Shown here one piece after another: positions 1-8,002 of a stretch of 9,222 bases of DNA (positions are counted from its first letter, which is position 1; each line of letters begins with the position of its first letter). The DNA is taken from positions 1 to 9,222 of the forward strand of contig JAGOCY010000031.1 of NCBI GenBank assembly GCA_017998495.1. The letters are read 5' to 3'. This DNA comes from Corallincola sp. (lineage in GTDB: Bacteria; Pseudomonadota; Gammaproteobacteria; Enterobacterales; Neiellaceae). The notes beneath the pieces are model-generated. The model was not told the origin of the DNA and did no database searches. It saw nothing but the letters and a program-made list of their open reading frames with translations. The position numbers were made by a program, and so were the translations under genes.

Positions 1-208
1 GTAGCGCACCGCGTTGCTCTTAGTTGTGATCATGGAGGGCGATCAGCGGCTTGTGCAGGCCGAAATGTTGCAGCAGGCGGGCGGTGGTGCGGGTGTCTTC
101 GGCAGCGATGACATCCACCGCCCCGAGCACTTCAAGCGCCCGGTTGCTGATGTCGCCAAGGTTGCCAATCGGGGTCGGAACTATATAAAGCGTGCCAGCA
201 ACCACCAT
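1..208 (-). pseudogene. rsmI: rsmI, 5' end, interrupted by an in-frame stop; runs off the window
   Basis: This is the N-terminus of RsmI, the methyltransferase that 2'-O-methylates C1402 of 16S rRNA using S-adenosylmethionine. The visible protein starts [20 protein letters not shown] and carries the family hallmarks: [13 protein letters not shown] (residues 7-19), [16 protein letters not shown] (35-50) and LHDHN (58-62). The ATG at 206-208 has GAGGGG at 217-222, 8 bases upstream. The reading frame hits TAA at 20-22 right after LHDHN, where the family normally has Glu (HDHNE). Past the stop the same frame stays open to the window edge and reads EQRGAL, which still looks like RsmI. One GAA-to-TAA change would explain this. 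The gene is therefore either a recent nonsense mutant or carries a base-call error; only about a fifth of it is visible. It is divergent from lpoA, as in related genomes. Confidence 0.72.
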
Positions 209-301
209 CCGCCATTCCCCTCTGCTCTGTTTTTGGACAGCCGCGGCAGTTACACTTGCAGGCCCTGTCCGCCGTGCGCGTCATAAAAGGTATTTTCGGG
301 C
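209..301. promoter_or_regulatory. divergent rsmI/lpoA intergenic region
   Basis: This 93-base spacer separates two divergent genes and so must supply start signals for both unless transcription enters from outside. It contains the rsmI ribosome binding site (GAGGGG, 217-222, minus sense) and, for lpoA, only a weak AAGG at 287-290, 11 bases before the ATG. Promoter-like pieces on the plus strand are TACACT (251-256) and CATAAA (282-287), but neither has a well-spaced -35 element. I place no promoter here with confidence. Confidence 0.35.
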
Positions 302-2111
302 ATGCAGAGTCTATCACGCCGCCTTGTAGCCATTGTTGTGGCATTGTTTCTCGCCGCCTGTGGTTCAACCCCGAGCCCAGACAGCGCTGGCAGCAGCAGC
401 GGTACCTCAGTCAACTACACCCAGCTGGAACATGATTCGGCGTTCTATTTCTCGCTGGCGCAGCGCAATAGCGGCGATACCGCCGCCGGTTACCGGCTGC
501 TGGCAGTTGCCGCGCTGCTCGGTGAAGGCCAGAGCGAGCGCGCCGGCCAGATCTATGCAGCCCTGCCCACCCAATGGACAGATGCCAATGCCCGTTCACT
601 GGCGTTGCTGATCGAAGCGGAACTGGCCCTCAATAACCAGCAGGCCGATGCCGCCGTACGCAAGCTCAAGGCGGTACCTGAGCGTGAACTGTCTGCTCAA
701 TTCAAGGTATGGCGCGCCCGGTTGCTCGGCGAAGCCTACCGCCTGACCGGCGATCCGATTGAAGCCGCACGCCAGCTGGCTCTGGTCGCCGCCAATACGG
801 ATGATCAGGCCGCCCGTCAGGCCTTGCATGACAGCATCTGGAGCCTGCTGGCCGATGTCAGCCCCTTCACCCTGGTAGGCGCGGCCACTGCCCCGGCGCC
901 CGATCCCTTCTCCGGCTGGCTACGCTTGTCCGCTCTCCATCAGGAGGGGCAAAAGGAGCCGCAACGCTATGTCGCCCGCTTGGCCCAATTGCGTGAGCAG
1001 TACCCGGACCATCCGGCCTTTGCCTTGCCGCCCGCGCCGCTGGCCATGGTCCTAACCCTGGATGCCACAGCGCCACGACGGGTGGCTGTGCTGCTGCCGC
1101 TGTCGGGCCGCAACCAGAGCCTGGGCGAGGCGATCCGCGACGGCATGGTGCATGCGGTGCTCAGCGGCAGCAGCAGTGCCGAACTGCAGTTCATCGATAC
1201 CGCTGGTGGCATGGACCAAGCGCTGACCCAACTCGCCGCCAGCAACGCCGAGTTGGTCGTTGGGCCACTGCTCAAGCCGGATGTTGAAGCAATGCTGGCC
1301 AAACCGCCCGCTCAGCCATGGCTGGCACTCAACCGCACTGCGGGCGCCTGGCCTACAGCCAGTTTGCAGTTTGCCCTGGCACCGGAAGATGAGGCCGAGC
1401 AGACTGCCCAACGCATGGCCCAAGATGGCATCCGCCATCCGTTGGTACTGGTGCCAGCCAGTAGTGTCGGCAGCCGCGTCAGCGCTACCTTCGACAGCCA
1501 CTGGCAACAGCTTGCCGGCCCCGGCCATGCCGCCGTGATCGCCAGCTACGGTGATCGCAAAGGGGTGCAGCAGACAATCGCCAACGCTCTGGGCATCGGC
1601 GGCAGCCAGGCCCGCATCCGTGAGCTACGCCAGACGACCGGCCTGGATTTGGAGGCGGAAGCGCGCAGTCGCCGTGACATCGACGCCATCTACCTTTACG
1701 GCAATCCGGCCGAGGCCCGTTTTATCAAGCCAACCATTGAATCGAGCCTCAGCGGCAGTGCTACCCCTCCGCCTATCTACGCCAGTGCCAGTGCCCATGA
1801 GCTGAGCAACAGCGATAGCGAGCTGGCAGGTGTGTTGATCAGCGACATGCCACTGCTGCTGGCTGGTGAGGGGGGAGCGGCAGACACCCTCAAGCTGGCC
1901 CGCACAACCTGGCCCCAGCGCGGCGCCCAGGAGTTGCGGTTATTCGCCCTGGGCCACGATGCCCTGCTGCTGGTGCCAGGCTTTCGCTATCTGGCCGCCT
2001 TCCCCGGCTATGAGGTGCGCGGCCTGACCGGCACCCTGCATGCGCGCGATGGTCTGATCCACCGTAATGTGGATTGGGCCCGCATCGGCACTAATGCCAC
2101 GGAACGGCTGA

Positions 2112-2134
<23 letters not shown>
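302..2134 (+). CDS. lpoA: LpoA (YraM family), outer-membrane lipoprotein activator of a class A PBP
   Basis: LpoA is anchored in the outer membrane and reaches through the periplasm to stimulate PBP1A during peptidoglycan synthesis. The 610-residue protein begins with a basic N-terminus and hydrophobic stretch ending in a lipobox LAAC (residues 17-20), so Cys20 is the predicted lipidated residue; Gly and Ser follow, with no Asp at +2, which favours outer-membrane sorting. Residues from about 34 to 240 are alanine- and leucine-rich helical repeats, fitting the TPR-like N-terminal domain. The C-terminal domain, resembling a periplasmic binding protein, starts at RRVAVLLPLSG (259-269) and runs to the end; ELVVGPLL and DAIYLYGNPAEARFIKP lie inside it. 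Length matches the family (about 600). The ATG at 302 is chosen because it gives a complete signal peptide. It is the first gene of a likely operon with yraN, diaA and dolP. The antisense reading frames inside it are by-products of GC-rich codon use. Confidence 0.95.
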
Positions 2135-3077
<943 letters not shown>

Positions 3078-3078
<1 letters not shown>

Positions 3079-3653
3079 TGATGCGTCAGCTTGTTTCTAC
3101 CCTGCTGCTGGCCGCTGCGGCACTGACCATGGGCGGCTGTGCCGCGGTGGTCGCCGGTGCCGCCACTACGGCAACAGTGGCGTCGGACCCGCGTAGCACC
3201 GGCACCCAGTTTGACGACGTCACCACCGGCCTGGCCGTTGAAGGCAAGCTGGACGAGGTGGCCAAGCAGCTCGACAAGGCACGCGTGCTGTCCGTGGTCT
3301 ACAACGGCAACGTGCTGCTGGTCGGCCAGGCCCGCAGTAATGAGCAGCGGGCGTTGGCCGAGGAGGCCGCACGCAAGGTCAAAGGGGTAAAACAGATCTA
3401 CAACCAGATCCGCCTCGGCCACCCCATCGGCCTGTCCACCCGCAGCGGCGACAGCTGGATCACGACCAAGATCAAAGCCAAGCTGATCGATGACAACAAG
3501 ATTGATTCATCACGCATCTCGGTCACCACCGAGAATGGCGAAGTCTTTCTGCTGGGCATCGTGCACCGTGCCGAAGGCGAGCGGGCTACTGAGATCGTCC
3601 GTACCATCAGTGGTGTCACCCAGGTGATCCGGCTCTTTGAATATCTGGATTGA
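3078..3653 (+). CDS. dolP: DolP (YraP), outer-membrane lipoprotein with two BON domains
   Basis: DolP is an outer-membrane lipoprotein that helps maintain envelope integrity and associates with anionic phospholipids and the division site. The 191-residue protein opens with a signal peptide ending in MGGC (18-21), a slightly unusual lipobox with Met at -3, so Cys21 is the likely acylated residue. Two BON domains follow: about 47-113 (GLAVEGKLDEVA, NGNVLLVGQARS, VKGVKQIYNQIRLG) and about 123-191 (DSWITTKIKAKLI, TENGEVFLLGIV, GVTQVIRLFEYLD). The ATG at 3078 overlaps the diaA stop (TAATG); a second ATG at 3081 sits 7 bases after the strong GCAGGAGG (3067-3073) and may be the real start, removing one Met. 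It is the last gene of the plus-strand run and is followed by a terminator. Confidence 0.93.
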
Positions 3654-3665
3654 GCTGTGCTCAGA

Positions 3666-3701
3666 CCATTAAAAAACCGCCGAAAGGCGGTTTTTTAATG
3701 G
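3666..3701. terminator. bidirectional rho-independent terminator between dolP and sspB
   Basis: A perfect inverted repeat: CCATTAAAAAACCGCC (3666-3681), tetraloop GAAA (3682-3685), and its exact complement (3686-3701). The GC core CCGCC/GGCGG is flanked by A6 on the left and T6 on the right, so either RNA strand gives a GC hairpin followed by a U tract. It begins 12 bases after the dolP stop and ends 13 bases before the sspB stop, so it serves both converging operons. Confidence 0.95.
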
Positions 3702-3714
3702 CTGTGTCCGGCAG

Positions 3715-4149
3715 TTACTTAACCACCTTGAGATGGCTGGCACCGCGGGGCGGCGGTGGCGGCTCATCGTCAGGTCCGCTCTGGAGCTGAGTCCCCGCCT
3801 CTGGCTGACTAGCCGCCAGCGCCGGCTCGTCGTTGAATACGGTGCCAGCGCCGTTCTCACGGGCATAGATGGCGTTAGCCGCACCAATGGGCACGCGCAC
3901 GGCAAACGGCGAGCCACCAAAGCGGGCGCTGAAGCTGATCTCAACATCACCCAGTTGCAGATTACCGACCGCCGACGGGTTGATGTTCAGCACGATCTGA
4001 CCGTCCTTCACATACTGGCGTGGCACCTTGACCCCGGGGTACTCGGCGTCCACCACCAGATGTGGGGTGAGACCATTGGCCACCAGCCAGTCGTAGAACG
4101 CCCGCAACAGATGAGGACGAAACGGGGTCATGGTGGCGTTGCCGGTCAC
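3715..4149 (-). CDS. sspB: SspB, ClpXP adaptor (stringent starvation protein B)
   Basis: SspB binds ssrA-tagged polypeptides and tethers them to ClpX for degradation by ClpXP. The 144-residue protein has the compact substrate-binding domain (about 8-106: RPHLLRAFYDWLVANGLTPH, then DGQIVLNINPSAV, ISFSARFGG and AIYAREN), a flexible acidic/proline linker (107-135, with PPPPP), and a C-terminal ClpX-binding peptide ending LKVVK (140-144), close to the E. coli LRVVK tail. The GTG at 4147-4149 forms a 4-base GTGA overlap with the sspA stop and has GGGAG 8 bases upstream; the ATG at 4129-4131 (Met7) fits the usual family N-terminus but has no clear ribosome binding site. I report the GTG, with the ATG as a fair alternative. 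It is translationally coupled to sspA. Confidence 0.93.
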   Translation of the reverse strand: MTGNATMTPFRPHLLRAFYDWLVANGLTPHLVVDAEYPGVKVPRQYVKDGQIVLNINPSAVGNLQLGDVEISFSARFGGSPFAVRVPIGAANAIYARENGAGTVFNDEPALAASQPEAGTQLQSGPDDEPPPPPRGASHLKVVK

Positions 4150-4772
4150 AGCCGCAGCTCCCGTTCAACATCGGTCAGTGCGCCCTGGAACGATTCGCGC
4201 TCGAAGATGCGGCCCATATAGGCACGCAGCGCCTTGGTCGGTGCGATCGGCAACTCGATCCCCAACGATGGCAGGCGCCACAGTAAGGGGGCAATGCAGC
4301 AATCCACTAGGCTGAACTCATCGCTGAGAAAGTACTGGGCTTCGGCAAACACCGGCGCCAGCGACAGCACGGTTTCGGTCAGATCACGACGGGCTACAGC
4401 TCCGGCCTCACCGCCGGCGCGGATCTGATCAACCAGCGGATACCAGTCTTTCTCGACCCGGTGCATCATCAACCGGGCCCGACCACGGGCCACCGGATAA
4501 ACCGGCATCAACGGCGGATGAGGAAAACGCTCGTCGAGGTATTCGTTGATGATGCGCGACTCATAGATCACCAGCTCACGATCCACCAGCACCGGGATGG
4601 TGTTGTAGGGGTTGAGCTCCATCAGCTCTTCATTGATCTCACCCGGAGCAATAAACACGGTGTCATAAGTGACACCTTTCTCCGCCAGCACAATGCGCAC
4701 CTGATGGCTGAACAGCTCGTCTTTGCCGCCAAACAGGGTCATGACCGAACGTTTCGAGGCCGCAGTGCCCAT
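4146..4772 (-). CDS. sspA: SspA, RNA polymerase-associated stringent starvation protein A
   Basis: SspA has a glutathione-S-transferase fold but no transferase activity; it binds RNA polymerase and reprogrammes transcription under starvation, acid stress and, in pathogens, virulence. The 208-residue protein has a thioredoxin-like N-terminal domain (about 10-85: KRSVMTLFGGKDELFSHQVR, then NPYNTIPVLVDRELVIYESR) and an all-helical C-terminal domain (about 90-200: MMHRVEKDWYPLVDQI, FLSDEFSLVDCCIAPLLWRL). The surface-pocket residues P84, H85, P86 known to matter in E. coli SspA are present in ERFPHPPLMPVYPVARG. The ATG at 4770-4772 has GGAGG five bases upstream. It is cotranscribed with sspB and lies 73 bases after petC, with a hairpin between them. 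As in many gammaproteobacteria it follows the pet operon. Confidence 0.96.
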   Translation of the reverse strand: MGTAASKRSVMTLFGGKDELFSHQVRIVLAEKGVTYDTVFIAPGEINEELMELNPYNTIPVLVDRELVIYESRIINEYLDERFPHPPLMPVYPVARGRARLMMHRVEKDWYPLVDQIRAGGEAGAVARRDLTETVLSLAPVFAEAQYFLSDEFSLVDCCIAPLLWRLPSLGIELPIAPTKALRAYMGRIFERESFQGALTDVERELRL

Positions 4773-4802
4773 TCAATCCTCCAACAGTCAGTAAAACGGC
4801 AA

Positions 4803-4821
4803 CGGGGGCAAGGCGCCCCCG
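4803..4821 (-). terminator. GC hairpin between petC and sspA (weak terminator or processing element)
   Basis: Read on the minus strand, CGGGGGC, loop GCCTT, GCCCCCG forms a 7-pair all-GC stem, starting 24 bases after the petC stop. It is followed by TTGCCGTTTTACTG rather than an uninterrupted T run, so termination would be partial at best. It could tune sspAB expression relative to petABC or protect the petC 3' end. Function is inferred; the hairpin itself is directly visible. Confidence 0.5.
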
Positions 4822-4845
4822 CTACCAGCATCAATAGGCCACGTC

Positions 4846-5583
4846 TTAGTGGACGTCGCGCCAGTACTCTTTCTTGAGCAGGTAGGCGAGTACAAAGAAC
4901 AGCGCCAGGAACAGCATCACCCAGACTCCCAGCGACTTGCGCTGTTGCTGCATCGGCTCGGCCGCGTAAACCAGGAAGTTGACGATATCCGCCACCGCCT
5001 GGTCATACTCGTCGGTAGACAGCTCGCCGCTGCCATCGGTCTTGAGCACCTTGTGGGTCTCAACCTTACCATCCACCATCCGCTCTTCATCTACAAAGCT
5101 CGGAACCCCCTGCAGCTCCTGCAGCACATGGGGCATACCCACGTCCTTGAACACCAGGTTGTTCACCCCCCATGGCCGTTTCGGATCGGCATAGAAGGTG
5201 CGCAGGTAGGTATATAGCCAGTCCGCGCCGCGTACCCGGGCGACCAGGGTCAGATCAGGCGGCGCCGCACCAAACCACTTGGCAGCATCTTTATCGGCCA
5301 TGCTGTTTTCCATCAGGTCACCAATCTTGGGCCCTTGGACAAACATCAGATGCTGCTGCATCAGCTCGGCCGGGATCTGCAGGTCCTCAGCCACCCGCTG
5401 ATAGCGCTGGTACTGAGTGCTATGGCAGCCAAAACAGTAGTTCATGAACAGCTTGGCGCCGCGCTGCAGCGAAGCAGTGTCACTCTGATCCACCGGCGCT
5501 TTGTCGAGCGGATACTCACCGCCACCCGCTGCAACTCCGGCAAAAGGCACCAGCAGTGCCAGTAAACAAAGGATCCGTTTCAT
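4846..5583 (-). CDS. petC: PetC, cytochrome c1 of the bc1 complex
   Basis: This is the periplasmic electron-output subunit of quinol:cytochrome c oxidoreductase, passing electrons from the Rieske protein to a soluble or membrane cytochrome c. The 245-residue protein has an N-terminal signal peptide (about 1-19, MKRILCLLALLVPFAGVAAG), the covalent haem site CFGCH (C50, C53, H54), the likely axial methionine M150 in DVGMPHVL, and a C-terminal membrane anchor (about 218-236) followed by KKEYWRDVH. PPDLTLVARVRGADWLYTYL (108-127) and YADPKRPWGVNN (131-142) are typical of cytochrome c1. The ATG at 5581-5583 lies one base after the petB stop (TGATATG), with only a weak ribosome binding site, so translation is probably coupled. 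It is the last gene of petABC. Confidence 0.97.
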   Translation of the reverse strand: MKRILCLLALLVPFAGVAAGGGEYPLDKAPVDQSDTASLQRGAKLFMNYCFGCHSTQYQRYQRVAEDLQIPAELMQQHLMFVQGPKIGDLMENSMADKDAAKWFGAAPPDLTLVARVRGADWLYTYLRTFYADPKRPWGVNNLVFKDVGMPHVLQELQGVPSFVDEERMVDGKVETHKVLKTDGSGELSTDEYDQAVADIVNFLVYAAEPMQQQRKSLGVWVMLFLALFFVLAYLLKKEYWRDVH

Positions 5584-5584
5584 A

Positions 5585-6796
5585 TCAGGTCACCCGTTCC
5601 GGCAGCGGTTTGGTCTTCTCGTTCTTGCTGTATACCCACAGGGCGATGAAGAAGCCGAAGTACAACGCGGTGAAGATCTGGGCCATCAGGGTGTAGACCG
5701 GGGTCGCCGGCTTGAGCCCGAGGTAACCGAGCACCACAAAGCTGACCGCAAACTGGGCAATGTTCAGTTTGTGCAGGGTGCTACGGTAACGGAAGCTCTT
5801 GACCTTGCAGCGGTCCAGCCACGGCAGCACGAACAGGATGCCGATCGACAGCCCCATGGCAATGACACCGAGCAGCTTGTCGGGCACCGCCCGCAAAATG
5901 GCGTAGAAGGGGGTGAAATACCACACCGGGGCGATGTGCTCAGGCGTCTTGAGCGGGTTGGCCGCTTCAAAGTTGGGCGGCTCAAGGAACAGCCCACCCA
6001 TACCCGGGGCAAAGAAGATCACGGCACAGAACAGGATCAGGAAGCCGGCGACGCCGACAATGTCCTTGACCGTGTAGTAGGGGTGGAAAGGGATGGCGTC
6101 TTTCGGCCAGCCATCCGGCCCCTTGTTCTTCTTGACCTCGATGCCATCGGGGTTGTTTGAACCCACTTCATGCAGGGCAACGATATGCAGGAACACCAGC
6201 GCCACCAGCACCAGCGGCAGGGCGATGACATGCAGGGCAAAGAAGCGGGTCAGAGTGGCACCGGAGATCACGTAATCACCACGGATCCACAGGGTCAGGT
6301 CTTCACCAATGACCGGAATGGCGCCGAACAGCGAGATAATCACCTGGGCGCCCCAAAACGACATCTGGCCCCAGGGCAGCAGGTAGCCCATGAAGGCTTC
6401 AGCCATCAGCACCACAAAGATGCCCATGCCGAACAGCCATAGCAGCTCACGCGGCTTCTGGTACGAGCCGTACAGCAGAGCGCGGAACATGTGCAGATAG
6501 ACCACCACGAAGAAGGCACTGGCGCCCGTCGAGTGCATGTAGCGGATCAGCCAGCCCCACTCTACATCACGCATGATGTACTCGACCGAGGCGAACGCGC
6601 CTTCAGCGGAGGGGTTGTAGTTCATGGTCAGCCAGATACCAGTCAGCAGCTGGTTGACCAGCACCAAAAGCGCCAGTGAGCCAAAGAAATACCAGAAATT
6701 GAAATTTTTGGGGGTCGGATATTTACCGACGTGCTTGTTCCAGGTGGCGGTAAGCGGGATGCGCTCGTCAAACCAGGCGATCAGTTTGGTAAACAT
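5585..6796 (-). CDS. petB: PetB, cytochrome b of the bc1 complex
   Basis: This is the membrane core subunit that carries haems bL and bH and the Qo and Qi quinone sites. At 403 residues it has the full-length cytochrome b plan, with hydrophobic helices throughout and a short C-terminal extension. The four haem-ligand histidines are H88 and H102 (MHSTGASAFFVVVYLHMFR) and H189 and H204 (LHVIALPLVLVALVFLH); the second pair is spaced 15, one more than in mitochondrial cytochrome b. The Qo motif is PVWY (290-293) instead of PEWY, and GSNNPDG (212-218) follows the last histidine. The ATG at 6794-6796 shares its A with the petA stop (TGATG) and has AAGGGAG seven bases upstream (6804-6810), inside petA. 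It lies between petA and petC as the middle gene of the operon. Antisense frames up to 219 codons here are shadows. Confidence 0.98.
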   Translation of the reverse strand: MFTKLIAWFDERIPLTATWNKHVGKYPTPKNFNFWYFFGSLALLVLVNQLLTGIWLTMNYNPSAEGAFASVEYIMRDVEWGWLIRYMHSTGASAFFVVVYLHMFRALLYGSYQKPRELLWLFGMGIFVVLMAEAFMGYLLPWGQMSFWGAQVIISLFGAIPVIGEDLTLWIRGDYVISGATLTRFFALHVIALPLVLVALVFLHIVALHEVGSNNPDGIEVKKNKGPDGWPKDAIPFHPYYTVKDIVGVAGFLILFCAVIFFAPGMGGLFLEPPNFEAANPLKTPEHIAPVWYFTPFYAILRAVPDKLLGVIAMGLSIGILFVLPWLDRCKVKSFRYRSTLHKLNIAQFAVSFVVLGYLGLKPATPVYTLMAQIFTALYFGFFIALWVYSKNEKTKPLPERVT

Positions 6797-7386
6797 CAGG
6801 CTTCTCCCTTGTCTAGGCCCACCAGAATGGTGTTGTCATCGACAAAGTGATAGGGCGGCACCACCAGATTGAGCGGCGCCGGCACGCCAGCAAAGACACG
6901 CCCGGCCATATCAAATTTGGAACCATGGCAGGGGCAGAAGAAGCCGTGGTCAACGCCGGTCACCTGCTCGCCGAAGTTACCGTCGAGAAACAGCGGTGAG
7001 CAGCCGAGATGGGTGCAGATGCCAACCGCCACAAAGATCTCATCGCGGATAGCGCGTAAGGTGTTGGTGGCGTACTCAGGCTGTTGCGGCTCCTTGGACT
7101 CCGGATCGCGCAGCTGGTCATCGAACTTGGTCAGCTCCGCCAGAATCTCCGGCGTGCGACGCACGATCCACACTGGCTTGCCGCGCCACTCAACGCGCAT
7201 CAGCTGGCCAGGTTCCAGTTTGCTGATATTGACCTCAACCGGGGCGCCTGCGGCTTTGGCCTTGGCGCTCGGATTCCAGGACTTGAGGAAAGGCACCGCC
7301 GTGTAAGCAGCCCCAACCCCCCCGACAACGGCCGTGGCAACGGTCAGAAACCGGCGGCGACCGTTATCGACAGGCGCATTGCTCAT
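6796..7386 (-). CDS. petA: PetA, Rieske iron-sulfur subunit of the bc1 complex
   Basis: This is the [2Fe-2S] subunit that takes an electron from quinol at the Qo site and delivers it to cytochrome c1. The 196-residue protein begins with a twin-arginine motif (GRRRFLTV, 9-16) and a hydrophobic segment (about 15-34) that stays as a membrane anchor, as is usual for Rieske proteins exported by Tat. The cluster boxes are CTHLGC (124-129) and CPCHGS (151-156): ligands C124, H126, C151, H154, with C129 and C153 as the disulfide pair. Ser156 of CHGS, which hydrogen-bonds to the cluster and raises its potential, is present. A ribosome binding site GGGAG lies 8 bases before the ATG at 7384-7386. It is the first gene of petABC with promoter elements just upstream. 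Confidence 0.98.
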   Translation of the reverse strand: MSNAPVDNGRRRFLTVATAVVGGVGAAYTAVPFLKSWNPSAKAKAAGAPVEVNISKLEPGQLMRVEWRGKPVWIVRRTPEILAELTKFDDQLRDPESKEPQQPEYATNTLRAIRDEIFVAVGICTHLGCSPLFLDGNFGEQVTGVDHGFFCPCHGSKFDMAGRVFAGVPAPLNLVVPPYHFVDDNTILVGLDKGEA

Positions 7387-7425
7387 CCACTTATCTCCCG
7401 CTCATATGCTTGTTTGGGCGCTGTA

Positions 7426-7454
7426 ATTATATGCCGTCGCCCACCGGATGCAGG
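7426..7454 (-). promoter_or_regulatory. proximal petA promoter
   Basis: On the minus strand a perfect -10 hexamer TATAAT lies at 7426-7431, 39 bases before the petA ATG. The best-spaced -35 (7449-7454, CCTGCA, 17-base spacer) is poor, so an activator may be needed. The predicted transcript would start near 7419 with a leader of about 32 bases holding the GGGAG ribosome binding site. Confidence 0.6.
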
Positions 7455-7479
7455 ACCGCCCGAACGGCCGGCCAAAAGC

Positions 7480-7515
7480 CCCGCAATTTTACGGGAAAAC
7501 AGCAACCTTGCACAA
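7480..7515 (-). promoter_or_regulatory. possible distal petA promoter with overlapping inverted repeat
   Basis: On the minus strand TTGTGC (7510-7515) and TAAAAT (7486-7491) are separated by 18 bases and form a second plausible promoter. The -10 sits between the arms of a CCCG...CGGG inverted repeat (7480-7495). The repeat could be an operator, but no regulator can be assigned. Confidence 0.35.
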
Positions 7516-7540
7516 CCGATGGTCTCGCCCCCAGCCACCC

Positions 7541-7573
7541 GAAAAACAAAAAGCCCGCCAGATGGCGGGCTTT
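7541..7573 (-). terminator. rho-independent terminator after rpsI
   Basis: Read on the minus strand: AAAGCCCGCC, loop ATCT, GGCGGGC and then TTTTTGTTTTTC. The 7-pair GC stem (7553-7559 with 7564-7570) is extended by A-T pairs and followed by a strong T run, starting about 23 bases after the rpsI stop. It separates the ribosomal operon from petABC. Confidence 0.93.
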
Positions 7574-7595
7574 GCGGACGCAGCTGCCAGCGTGA

Positions 7596-7988
7596 TTAAC
7601 GCTTGGAGTACTGCGGACGCTTACGGGCTTTGTGCAGGCCCACTTTCTTACGCTCAACCTTACGGGCGTCGCGAGTAACGAAGCCAGCCTGACGCAGCGG
7701 GCTGCGCAGGGATTCGTCGAACTCGATCAGCGCGCGGGCGATGCCGTGGCGGATTGCGCCGGCCTGGCCGCTGATACCACCGCCAGCGACGGTGACATAG
7801 ACGTCCAGCTTCTCGCTGAGCTGGGTCAGTTCGAGCGGCTGACGCACGACCATGCGTGCAGTTTCGCGGCCGAAGTAGACATCCAGCGGACGCTGGTTAA
7901 CGGTGATCACACCGCTACCGGATTTGATGAATACGCGGGCGCTGGAGCTTTTGCGGCGGCCGGTACCATAGTTCTGAGTCTGTGCCAT
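7596..7988 (-). CDS. rpsI: 30S ribosomal protein S9
   Basis: S9 binds 16S rRNA in the head of the small subunit, and its C-terminal tail reaches the P-site tRNA. The 130-residue protein matches the usual length and has [15 protein letters not shown] (7-21), the family signature [19 protein letters not shown] (69-87), and the basic tail [20 protein letters not shown] (111-130) ending in the conserved SKR. The ATG at 7986-7988 is preceded by GAGGG nine bases upstream, in the 14-base gap after rplM. It is the second gene of the rplM-rpsI operon and is followed by a strong terminator. Confidence 0.99.
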   Translation of the reverse strand: MAQTQNYGTGRRKSSSARVFIKSGSGVITVNQRPLDVYFGRETARMVVRQPLELTQLSEKLDVYVTVAGGGISGQAGAIRHGIARALIEFDESLRSPLRQAGFVTRDARKVERKKVGLHKARKRPQYSKR

Positions 7989-8002
7989 TGCCTTAAACCC
8001 TC

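Noticed and set aside
1052..1528. 158-codon minus-strand frame inside lpoA
   Set aside because: Antisense to a well-supported gene, without its own start signals or family resemblance.
5501..6160. 219-codon plus-strand open frame across the petC/petB junction
   Set aside because: It lies antisense to two clear bc1 genes, has a low-complexity charged composition (many His, Gln, Asp, Glu) typical of the reverse reading of GC-rich codons, and shows no recognisable domain.
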